Source: UBA9547 sp044349205
GTDB lineage: Bacteria; Bacteroidota; Bacteroidia; Cytophagales; UBA9547
Reading direction: 5' to 3'
Assembly (NCBI GenBank): GCA_044349205.1
Contig: JBIKRJ010000151.1
Coordinates: 1-5,931, forward strand
DNA: 5,931 nt
Shown here: positions 1 to 5,885 of the stretch, piece by piece
Position numbering within the stretch: position 1 is the first letter of the stretch
Layout of the letters: the number at the start of each line of letters is the position of its first letter
Notes under the pieces: model-generated
What the model was told of the DNA's origin: nothing
The model's input: the letters and a program-made list of their open reading frames with translations, nothing else
The model's database searches: none
Made by a program: the position numbers and the translations under genes

Positions 1-45
1 ATTCACCCATCAGTCGATACTCACAACACACAACTTTAAAAAGGA

Positions 46-930
46 ATGTCTAATTTAAAAGAAGTAAGAGGCAGGATAAAATCGGTAATTTCGACGCAAC
101 AAATTACCAAAGCCATGAAAATGGTGGCGGCAGCCAAATTGCGCAAGTCACAAGATGCCGTGGTGCAATTACGCCCTTATGCTCAGAAGCTAAACAGCAT
201 CATGACCAATGTTTCTTCTGGCGCAGACCTCGACTTATCGACTAACCCCTACTCTGAAATTAGGACTGAAGAAAAAATCCTGATCATACTTATTACTTCA
301 GATAGAGGTTTGTGCGGTGGTTTCAATACCAATGTGATAAAAGCAACCAACGCGCTATTGTCACATAAATACAAAGCACAAGCGCAAAAAGGAAACGTAA
401 GCATTTTGCCTTTGGGAAAGAGAGGCAATGACTATTTCCAAAAATTGGGTCATAAAGTCATTTCCGATTACTCGCTCATCTTTTCAAAACTCAATTTCGA
501 GGAAGCCAAAAAGGCCGCAGAAAAAGTTATGACAGGCTACACAAACAAAGAGTTTGACAAAGTAGAAATCGTTTACAACGAATTCAAAAATGTAGCCACG
601 CAAATAGTGCGCACCAATCAATTTTTGCCTATTATCTCTATACAAACTGACGAAAAGGCAAGTGCTATTGACTATATTTTCGAACCCAACAAAGAAGATA
701 TTGTCAAAGATTTGATTCCTAAGTCATTGAAGATTACATTCTTTGGCGCATTACTAGAATCGAATGCAGCCGAAAATGGTGCAAGAATGACGGCTATGGA
801 CAAAGCCACCGAAAATGCTGGCGAAATGTTGAAAGAACTTCGTTTGAGCTACAACCGCACCCGCCAAGCCGCTATCACCAAAGAAATCTTGGAAATTGTA
901 GGTGGTGCTGAAGCATTGGCAAGCAGCTAG
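46..930 (+). CDS. atpG: F-type ATP synthase gamma subunit
   Basis: Central stalk subunit of F1Fo ATP synthase. It rotates inside the alpha3beta3 hexamer and couples proton (or sodium) flow through Fo to ATP synthesis, on the cytoplasmic face of the inner membrane. The 294-residue protein is close to the usual family length. It begins with the conserved N-terminal helix (SNLKEVRGRIKSV, then ITKAMKMVAAAKLRK at about 20-34), has the core motif SDRGLCGGFN at 85-94, and ends with the conserved C-terminal helix at about 247-294 (RMTAMDKATENA, LSYNRTRQAAITKEI, ending EIVGGAEAL). The two terminal helices form the coiled-coil rotor shaft. The ATG at 46 is chosen because the family begins at this point; an AAGGA lies almost against the ATG, too close for a normal ribosome site. 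The preceding 45 bases show no recognisable coding tail. In Bacteroidota atpG often follows atpA, which would lie to the left. The gene converges with mnmE. Confidence 0.98.
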   Translation: MSNLKEVRGRIKSVISTQQITKAMKMVAAAKLRKSQDAVVQLRPYAQKLNSIMTNVSSGADLDLSTNPYSEIRTEEKILIILITSDRGLCGGFNTNVIKATNALLSHKYKAQAQKGNVSILPLGKRGNDYFQKLGHKVISDYSLIFSKLNFEEAKKAAEKVMTGYTNKEFDKVEIVYNEFKNVATQIVRTNQFLPIISIQTDEKASAIDYIFEPNKEDIVKDLIPKSLKITFFGALLESNAAENGARMTAMDKATENAGEMLKELRLSYNRTRQAAITKEILEIVGGAEALASS

Positions 931-962
931 TTTTTCTAAAATCGATTCTTTTTAAGAAAAGT

Positions 963-991
963 AAGTAATACACTGCATTGGCATATTACTT
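963..991 (-). terminator. possible hairpin terminator at the end of mnmE
   Basis: An inverted repeat pairs AAGTAATA (963-970) with TATTACTT (984-991). Inside it, TGC (974-976) pairs with GCA (981-983) around an ATTG loop, leaving CAC (971-973) as a bulge. The stem contains the mnmE stop codon (986-988). On the minus strand the hairpin is followed by ACTTTTCTT, a modest U-rich stretch, so it could end mnmE transcription. On the plus strand no T-run follows it, so it is a poor intrinsic terminator for atpG. The stem is AT-rich and the bulge weakens it. Confidence 0.35.
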
Positions 992-2350
992 TCCGATACA
1001 AAAACGGCTAAAAATATTACCCAAAAGATCTTCAGTAGTGATAGTGCCTGTAAGTTCGCCCAAATAGTAAAGAGCTTGTCTAACTTCCAAAGCCAAAAAA
1101 TCGTTACTCAATTGCTGGTCTAAAGCCTGTGTAGTACTTGACAAGGCTTGTGCCACTTTGGTCAAATTTTGGTGATGCCGCGCATTGGTTACTACGGTGT
1201 TGCCTGATTTGAAACCATCGGCCTTTATCAATTTCAAAAGTGCCTCTTTCAACTGCTCTATCCCCTTTCCAGTAGCGGCTGAAATGGGGATAGTATTTTC
1301 CAAAAGTTTTGGAAAAATTTCACCTTTTGTCTTGTCTATTTTATTGGCAATGAGCAGAAAAGGCTTTTTTTGAAGCTGTTGTCGTATCTCTCCCAATTCT
1401 TGCAAAGAAACTGTATTCACATCGAAAAGATACAAAATGACATTAGCCTCTTCCATTTTTTTACGTGTGCGGGCAATGCCCATCGCCTCCAATTGGTCGG
1501 AAGTTTCGCGCAACCCGGCAGTGTCTATAAATCGAAATTTAATCCCCGAAATTGTCATTTCGTCTTCTATCACATCGCGGGTAGTTCCCTCAATGTCCGA
1601 AACCATGGCCTTGTCTTCGTTCAAAAGAGCATTCAACAAGGTCGATTTACCTGCGTTGGGTTTGCCTGCAATGACAATGGGTACGCCCTCTTTCAGCACA
1701 TTGCCCCATTCAAAGGAATCAGCAAGAGTCTGGATTTCGGCTTGCATCTCTCCTATCAGCTTGCGCAAATGTGTTCTATCGGCAAACTCAACATCTTCTT
1801 CACTAAAATCGAGTTCTAGTTCAAGTAAGGAGGCAAAATGCACCAAATGTTCGCGCAACTGATTTATTTTGGCCGAAAAACCGCCTCGCATTTGGTTCAT
1901 GGCCATGTGGTGCGAAATTTCGGAATCGGAATGAATTAGATCGGCGATGGCTTCTGCTTGTACCAAATCGAACTTCCCGTTTAAAAATGCCCTGCGGGTA
2001 AACTCGCCTGCCTGTGCGTAACGAGCACCTTTAGACACCAACAGTTTCAAAATGCGTGCCACTATGTAGTGTGAACCATGGCATGATATTTCGACTAAAT
2101 TTTCGCCAGTAAAGGATTTGGGGGCAACAAACACCGACACCAACACTTCATCGATAATCTCCTCTCCTTGCACTATTTGCCCAAAATGCAAAGTATGGCT
2201 GGCTTGTTTGGTTAAATCCTTACCCTTGAATACTTGCGTAACTAGGGAAATAGCCTCTTTTCCCGACACGCGAAGTACCGCGAGAGCACTTACCCCGGGT
2301 GGTGTGGCCAATGCCACAATAGTGTCGGAAATGGAAAAATCAAACTGCAA
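986..2350 (-). CDS. mnmE: tRNA uridine-5-carboxymethylaminomethyl(34) synthesis GTPase MnmE
   Basis: K+-activated GTPase that works with MnmG (GidA) to place a cmnm5 group on the wobble uridine U34 of certain tRNAs, using a folate one-carbon donor. At 454 residues it is full length. The N-terminal folate-binding domain begins with DTIVALATPPG (9-19) and includes GEFTRRAFLNGK (115-126). The G domain has all motifs: G1 GKPNAGKST (229-237), with Asn232 at the K+-coordinating position; G2 EGTTRD (254-259); G3 DTAG (276-279), followed by LRE with the catalytic Glu at 282; G4 NKID (336-339); and G5 near ISAATGKG (356-363). The C-terminus is the diagnostic FSRFCIGK, whose Cys451 belongs to the C-x-G-K active-site motif. 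The start is a TTG at 2350. It is the only usable start between the upstream in-frame stop at 2363-2365 and the conserved DTIVA segment. Only 12 bases separate it from the end of the thioredoxin-like gene, so translation is probably coupled. Confidence 0.97.
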   Translation of the reverse strand: MQFDFSISDTIVALATPPGVSALAVLRVSGKEAISLVTQVFKGKDLTKQASHTLHFGQIVQGEEIIDEVLVSVFVAPKSFTGENLVEISCHGSHYIVARILKLLVSKGARYAQAGEFTRRAFLNGKFDLVQAEAIADLIHSDSEISHHMAMNQMRGGFSAKINQLREHLVHFASLLELELDFSEEDVEFADRTHLRKLIGEMQAEIQTLADSFEWGNVLKEGVPIVIAGKPNAGKSTLLNALLNEDKAMVSDIEGTTRDVIEDEMTISGIKFRFIDTAGLRETSDQLEAMGIARTRKKMEEANVILYLFDVNTVSLQELGEIRQQLQKKPFLLIANKIDKTKGEIFPKLLENTIPISAATGKGIEQLKEALLKLIKADGFKSGNTVVTNARHHQNLTKVAQALSSTTQALDQQLSNDFLALEVRQALYYLGELTGTITTEDLLGNIFSRFCIGK

Positions 2351-2362
2351 CTGAAAGGTGGC

Positions 2363-2860
2363 TTATTGAACCGTACGAAAGAAATCGTCCAAAGACATTT
2401 TTTGGTGATAGTTTTCGGCAAAAAAACGGTTTATCTTATTGAATGTAGCCGCTTCTTGATATCCTGGTACGGGAGAAAGTACGCGCAGTTTTTCGTCTAA
2501 ATACACCGTACAAGGGTAACCCGAAACGCCAAATACTTGACCAGAAAGATTTTGTTCGGTCATTTGCTTGCCATTGTAGGTTATTTGCTTCGAACTCTCG
2601 GCATTTAGTTTTACGGCATAAAAATGCTTGTTGATATAATTAACCACACTTGGGTCTTCGTAGGTAGTTTTATCCATACGTTTGCACCAACCACACCAAT
2701 CTGTGTACACGTCTATCAGCACTTTTTTGGGTTTGCTTTGCGAGAATTGTAAAGCTTGTTCAAACGTAATCCAGTTCACCCCTTGTTTATTGGAAAAGTT
2801 TTTACTGATGGGCAACACTACCAATGCTGTGACAATGAGACCGATGCTTAAGTTTTTCAT
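2363..2860 (-). CDS. exported thioredoxin-family protein (thioredoxin_7 / DsbD-gamma-like)
   Basis: Predicted envelope thiol-disulfide protein of 165 residues. The first 20 or so residues (MKNLSIGLIVTALVVLPIS) form a signal peptide or membrane anchor with no lipobox and no clear AxA cleavage site, so it may stay anchored. The thioredoxin fold follows: VLIDVYTDWCGWCKRMDKTT carries the active site WCGWC, with Cys56 and Cys59. The cis-Pro loop is GVSGYPCTVYLD, with Pro116. From memory, DVYTDWCGWCK and a later SPVPGY are typical of a Bacteroidota group of small periplasmic thioredoxin-like proteins. The ATG at 2860 is preferred; the frame stays open to a TTG at 2908, but that would put 16 unrelated residues before the signal sequence. 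The gene lies 89 bases downstream of pgi and 12 bases upstream of mnmE, so co-transcription is likely. A disulfide reductase or isomerase role is inferred; the substrate is unknown. An extra Cys117 sits next to the cis-Pro. Confidence 0.87.
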   Translation of the reverse strand: MKNLSIGLIVTALVVLPISKNFSNKQGVNWITFEQALQFSQSKPKKVLIDVYTDWCGWCKRMDKTTYEDPSVVNYINKHFYAVKLNAESSKQITYNGKQMTEQNLSGQVFGVSGYPCTVYLDEKLRVLSPVPGYQEAATFNKINRFFAENYHQKMSLDDFFRTVQ

Positions 2861-2949
2861 CCAAATGATTTTTGTTACTGAATACGATTTAAGCCAAAAT
2901 AGTTCCAAAACCAGCAGGCAACCCTTTACTTGATTTTAGAAAAGCAGTT

Positions 2950-4596
2950 CTACTGATTTTTCTTGAAATAATTGATTAATCCGTTGGTAGAACTGTCGTG
3001 GTTGCGTACCTCTTCCTTGCCATCCAACTCGGGTAAAATGATTTTGGCCAATTGCTTGCCAAGTTCAACCCCCCACTGGTCGTAAGGATTCACATTCCAA
3101 ATCATGCCTTGCACAAAGATTTTGTGTTCGTACATGGCAATAAGTGAGCCCAAAACCCTTGGGGTAATTTTGAGGCAAAATATAGAGTTGGTGGGTTTGT
3201 TGCCTGCAAAAACCTTGTGAGGTACCAATTCCTCTACTTCATTGGCCGATAAACCCGCTTTTTCCAATTCTTTACGGGCCTCTTCGGCAGTTTTGCCTTT
3301 CATCAAGGCTTCGGTTTGAGCAAAAAAGTTGGAAAGAAGCATTTTATGCATGTCGCCGATTGGGTTGTGGCTATGAACTGGCGCTATGAAGTCGCACGGT
3401 ATAAGTTTTGTGCCTTGGTGAATAAGCTGATAGAAGGCATGTTGGCCATTTGTACCTGGCTCGCCCCAAATAATAGGCCCTGTAGAATAGTGAATTGAAT
3501 CGCCATCACGCGTCACACTTTTACCGTTGCTTTCCATGTCGCCTTGCTGGAAATATGCGGCAAAACGATGCATGTATTGGTCGTAAGGAAGAATAGCGTG
3601 TGAGTCGGCTTCAAAGAAATTGTTATACCAAATACCTAACAAGGCCAATATAACAGGAATATTTTTTTCATACGAAGTGTTACGAAAATGCACATCCATA
3701 TCGTGCGCTCCGGTGAGCAAAGCCTCGAAATTTTCAAAACCAATGTAAAGTGCTATAGAAAGTCCGATGGCCGACCAAAGAGAATAACGCCCGCCTACCC
3801 AATCCCAAAACTCGAACATATTGGCCGTGTCGATGCCGAAAGCAGCCACCGCTTTTGCATTGGTAGAAAGCGCTACAAAATGGCATGCAACATGATTTTC
3901 GTTTTTGGCAGTGGTCAAAAACCAAGCCTTGGCCGCTTCGGCATTGGCAATGGTTTCTTGAGTCGTAAAAGTTTTGGAGGCAATGACAAAAAGCGTAGTT
4001 TCAGGATTTACCTTTTTCAAACATTCAGCCATGTGGGTACCATCAACGTTTGAAACAAAGTGCATGCGTAAATCTTCTTTTCCGTAAGGTTTTAAAGCTT
4101 CTGTTACCATGTAAGGACCTAAGTCAGAACCACCAATGCCCACATTCACCACATCGGTAATAGACTTGCCAGTGTATCCTTTCCAAGCACCTGTTCTCAC
4201 TTTTTCGCAGAAGGCTTTCATCTTTTGCAACACGGTGTTCACATCGGGCATTACATCTTTGCCTTCGAAGTACACGGGGTTGTTGGAACGATTGCGCAAT
4301 GCAGTGTGCAACACGGCTCTTTTTTCGGTGTTGTTTATTTTCTCGCCGTTGAACATGGCTTCGGCAGCCGCTTTGACATTTGCCTCATTCGCAAGTTCCA
4401 AAAGCAAGGAAATGGTTTCAGAAGTAATTCGGTTTTTGGAATAATCGACCAAAATATCATTGAATTCCAAATGAAACGCATGGAAGCGATTTGGATCTTG
4501 GGCAAATAATTCTTTCATGTGCAAACCCTTGGTAGCAAGGTAGTGCGCCTGAAGTTTTTTCCAAGAAGGAAGTTCGGTAAGGTGGGCAGACATCAT
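2950..4596 (-). CDS. pgi: glucose-6-phosphate isomerase
   Basis: Cytoplasmic enzyme that interconverts glucose 6-phosphate and fructose 6-phosphate in glycolysis and gluconeogenesis. The 548 residues match the long bacterial form (E. coli Pgi, 549). Two SIS sugar-phosphate domains are visible. The first has VGIGGSDLGPYMVTEAL (152-168), SKTFTTQET (207-215) and the family signature FWDWVGGRYSLWSAIG (263-278). The second has MESNGKS (354-360), GEPGTNGQHAFYQLIHQGT (378-396) and the second signature NPYDQWGVELGK (503-514). The catalytic residues by family knowledge are present as Glu355, His386 and Lys514, the same numbers I recall for E. coli. Two ATG codons stand side by side at the start (4596 and 4593), and either could be used. 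A Bacteroidota-type promoter lies about 60 bases upstream, and the terminator of the previous gene separates pgi from it. pgi probably leads a unit with the thioredoxin-like gene and mnmE. Nothing in it looks damaged. Confidence 0.98.
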   Translation of the reverse strand: MMSAHLTELPSWKKLQAHYLATKGLHMKELFAQDPNRFHAFHLEFNDILVDYSKNRITSETISLLLELANEANVKAAAEAMFNGEKINNTEKRAVLHTALRNRSNNPVYFEGKDVMPDVNTVLQKMKAFCEKVRTGAWKGYTGKSITDVVNVGIGGSDLGPYMVTEALKPYGKEDLRMHFVSNVDGTHMAECLKKVNPETTLFVIASKTFTTQETIANAEAAKAWFLTTAKNENHVACHFVALSTNAKAVAAFGIDTANMFEFWDWVGGRYSLWSAIGLSIALYIGFENFEALLTGAHDMDVHFRNTSYEKNIPVILALLGIWYNNFFEADSHAILPYDQYMHRFAAYFQQGDMESNGKSVTRDGDSIHYSTGPIIWGEPGTNGQHAFYQLIHQGTKLIPCDFIAPVHSHNPIGDMHKMLLSNFFAQTEALMKGKTAEEARKELEKAGLSANEVEELVPHKVFAGNKPTNSIFCLKITPRVLGSLIAMYEHKIFVQGMIWNVNPYDQWGVELGKQLAKIILPELDGKEEVRNHDSSTNGLINYFKKNQ

Positions 4597-4657
4597 GTTG
4601 AGTAGCTATATGAATGATAGGGAATTACACATCAAGCTTGGCGTTATGACCAATTTA

Positions 4658-4686
4658 CAAAACTATTCAAAAACCCTATACAACAA
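4658..4686 (-). promoter_or_regulatory. Bacteroidota-type promoter for pgi
   Basis: On the minus strand TAGTTTTG (4665-4658) matches the Bacteroidota -7 consensus TAnnTTTG at every defined position. A TTG (4686-4684) stands 18 bases upstream and matches the -33 element. Transcription would start near 4652, giving a leader of about 55 bases before the pgi ATG at 4596. The site lies downstream of the terminator of the small Cys-rich gene, as expected for the start of an independent unit. It was found by motif reading only. Confidence 0.5.
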
Positions 4687-4736
4687 GTAGAAATGGAAAT
4701 AGGATAGGAATAATTTTCACCCTTTCAATTGCGCAT

Positions 4737-4769
4737 AAAAAAAGCCCTGACTTTTAGGTCGAGGGCTTT
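4737..4769 (-). terminator. rho-independent terminator of the small Cys-rich gene
   Basis: AAAGCCCT (4741-4748) pairs with AGGGCTTT (4762-4769), and the stem continues with GAC (4749-4751) against GTC (4758-4760) around a TTTTAG loop, with one unpaired G at 4761. Read on the minus strand, the hairpin runs into seven T residues (4743-4737, partly shared with the stem). It begins 20 bases after the stop of the small gene at 4790 and is the classic shape of an intrinsic terminator. It should insulate pgi from the genes to its right. Confidence 0.88.
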
Positions 4770-4789
4770 ATGAATTGGATTGAAAAACC

Positions 4790-5002
4790 TTACTTTTTTT
4801 CTTCGGCAGGTTTAGACTCCGATGATTCAGATTTCTCATCTTTCGAGCAAGATTTCTTGTCGCTTTTGCCACAACATTTTTTTTGTTTTTTGCCCGAGCA
4901 GCACGATTTTTTCTTGTCTTTGTCATCGCCTCCGCAAGTGTTGTTGGCAACGGCAGCGCCCATAAAACCCACCAAAGAAATAGCCAGAAATATCTTTTTC
5001 AT
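4790..5002 (-). CDS. small exported Cys/Lys-rich protein of unknown function
   Basis: I do not recognise this 70-residue protein. Residues 1-19 form a standard signal peptide (MKKIFLAISLVGFMGAAVA) with a likely cleavage after AVA, leaving about 51 residues. The mature part has no hydrophobic stretch and about 16 Lys, 10 Asp/Glu, 9 Ser and 6 Cys (23, 34, 35, 43, 44, 52), so it is hydrophilic and probably disordered unless it is metal-bound or disulfide-linked. Cys34-35, Cys43-44 and Cys52 are spaced exactly 9 residues apart. The tail after Cys52 is a charged Ser/Glu/Lys segment without Cys. A real gene is supported by the signal peptide, a well-formed promoter upstream and a strong terminator 20 bases after the stop. 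Metal binding or a redox-buffering role in the envelope is possible by composition only. The overlapping frame at 4768-4950 lacks these signs. Confidence 0.78.
   Translation of the reverse strand: MKKIFLAISLVGFMGAAVANNTCGGDDKDKKKSCCSGKKQKKCCGKSDKKSCSKDEKSESSESKPAEEKK
4829..4909 (-). repeat. three degenerate 9-residue (27-base) Cys/Lys repeat units
   Basis: Within the small exported protein, residues 32-40 (KSCCSGKKQ), 41-49 (KKCCGKSDK) and 50-58 (KSCSKDEKS) align as K-[S/K]-C-[C/S] followed by five mostly charged or small residues. The period is exact at protein level (Cys34, Cys43, Cys52) but the codons differ, so this is either an old duplication or selection on Cys spacing, not a recent slippage array. 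Confidence 0.55.
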
Positions 5003-5020
5003 CGTACGTGATTTTAAGTG

Positions 5021-5031
5021 TTAACTGTTAA
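5021..5031. promoter_or_regulatory. short palindrome in the leader of the Cys-rich gene, possible operator
   Basis: TTAACTGTTAA is a perfect 5-base inverted repeat around a single central base. It lies just downstream of the expected transcription start and 19 bases before the start codon at 5002, so a bound regulator could block initiation. It is short and AT-rich, and could occur by chance. Confidence 0.25.
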
Positions 5032-5040
5032 GGTGAATTA

Positions 5041-5071
5041 TAAAATTAGTAAAAGCAATTTGAATTTCAAA
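5041..5071 (-). promoter_or_regulatory. Bacteroidota-type promoter for the Cys-rich gene
   Basis: On the minus strand TTTG (5071-5068) is followed after exactly 19 bases by TAATTTTA (5048-5041). This matches TAnnTTTG at all defined positions but the last, and the spacing is what Bacteroidota primary sigma factors prefer. The start of transcription would fall near 5034, giving a leader of about 32 bases. ATTTC (5064-5068) and GAAAT (5076-5080) form a small inverted repeat over the -33 box, which may be accidental. Confidence 0.5.
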
Positions 5072-5102
5072 ACAAGAAATCGTAACAACTAGTTCGTATT
5101 TA

Positions 5103-5885
5103 TTAAAATCTCTTCACCCGCCCTTTGGTAAGTTTTGTTTTGAAAGTCCAAAAAGAGTCGGTGCCCTTGATGTCTATTCTTTTTACGGCATATCTATCCT
5201 TGAGCGGAAGCATGTTCACTTTGTTGCCAATGCGAAAGGCCAACTGAATACCTGTTTCCTTGAGTAAGATATAGAACTTTGGTTTTTTGGAAAAACGTCC
5301 ATAGGGATATGCCAGGGCAGGCAAAAAGGTGAAATTATTTTCTTGTAAAGTGGTGTAGCATGCGCTTAAGTCCTCGGAAAGTTGGGCATCTGACATTTCG
5401 GCCATGTTTTGGTGCGAAAAGGAATGAAGGGCATATTCGAAATGTGGACGTGCTGCATTCAGCGTGTCGAAATCCATCAGTGGCTCACTGCCATTGTCCC
5501 AAGCATTGATTTTGCCTATGTAACGAACTGGCAAAAAGATAGTGGCTTTAACGTTGTATTTTTTCAGTAGCGGCAATACATACTCGAAATTGTTTTGGTA
5601 ACCATCGTCAAAAGTCAATAAAACACTTTTAGGAGGCAAAGATGTCCCTTTTTCAATAAAAGAGAGTACATCGGACAGCGAAATGATGTGGTAGCGAAAC
5701 CAAAGCAAATAGCGTAGTTGTTTTTCAAAGTCCTCGAGTTTGACGGTAAGGGCATCGCTACGTTCAGGGTCTATTTGGTGGTACATAAGCACACGAAAAC
5801 CATTCTGAAAAGATGTAAAAAGGTTGTATCGAAGCTGAAGCCCTAGCAGCAAACAAAACAACAATATGGCAATGACGATGAGCAT
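5103..5885 (-). CDS. membrane-anchored polysaccharide deacetylase (NodB / carbohydrate esterase 4 family)
   Basis: Predicted metal-dependent hydrolase that removes N- or O-acetyl groups from an envelope or extracellular sugar polymer. It has 260 residues. Residues 1-17 are a hydrophobic anchor (MLIVIAILLFCLLLGLQ), after which RVLMYHQI (31-38) opens the domain. The NodB motifs are intact: motif 1 LTFDDG (90-95), with Asp93 as the likely base and Asp94 as metal ligand; motif 2 HSFSH (154-158), giving both metal histidines; and motif 3 AYPYGR (192-197). INAWDNGSEPLMD (126-138) and the C-terminal KRIDI (235-239) resemble Bacteroidota members of the family as I remember them. The start ATG at 5885 directly follows the TAG of the upstream gene (5886-5888), so translation is very likely coupled. 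The substrate cannot be read from the sequence; the close link to an upstream gene suggests capsule, lipopolysaccharide or exopolysaccharide work. No clear terminator follows it. Confidence 0.92.
   Translation of the reverse strand: MLIVIAILLFCLLLGLQLRYNLFTSFQNGFRVLMYHQIDPERSDALTVKLEDFEKQLRYLLWFRYHIISLSDVLSFIEKGTSLPPKSVLLTFDDGYQNNFEYVLPLLKKYNVKATIFLPVRYIGKINAWDNGSEPLMDFDTLNAARPHFEYALHSFSHQNMAEMSDAQLSEDLSACYTTLQENNFTFLPALAYPYGRFSKKPKFYILLKETGIQLAFRIGNKVNMLPLKDRYAVKRIDIKGTDSFWTFKTKLTKGRVKRF

Noticed and set aside
1..45. Possible coding tail of atpA before atpG.
   Set aside because: All three plus frames meet stops soon and none gives a recognisable alpha-subunit C-terminus. It is best read as the spacer between genes.
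931..961. AT-rich inverted repeats after atpG (for example TTCTT at 946-950 with AAGAA at 954-958).
   Set aside because: The stems are five or six A-T-rich pairs with no G-C core, too weak to call a terminator.
1370..1862. Two overlapping plus-strand open frames of 149 and 141 residues opposite mnmE.
   Set aside because: They lie antisense to a well-conserved GTPase, overlap each other, and show no recognisable domain or start context. They are shadows of mnmE codon use.
2861..2908. Upstream TTG start adding 16 residues to the thioredoxin-like protein.
   Set aside because: The extension would place charged and aromatic residues before a typical Met-Lys signal sequence. The ATG at 2860 gives a normal N-terminus.
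2895..2921. Possible promoter for the thioredoxin-like gene: TTG (2921-2919), 17 bases, TATTTTG (2901-2895).
   Set aside because: The -7 box is one base short of TAnnTTTG and the spacing is at the low edge. Co-transcription from pgi explains the gene as well.
4768..4950. A 60-residue basic minus-strand frame overlapping the small Cys-rich gene.
   Set aside because: It runs into the terminator hairpin and has no signal peptide or family features. The other frame has a signal peptide, a fitting promoter and a stop just before the terminator.
4770..5024. An 84-residue plus-strand frame across the Cys-rich gene, rich in Phe and Ser.
   Set aside because: It is the mirror of a Lys-rich frame (AAA/AAG read backwards give TTT/CTT), has no promoter, and begins on the edge of the terminator stem.
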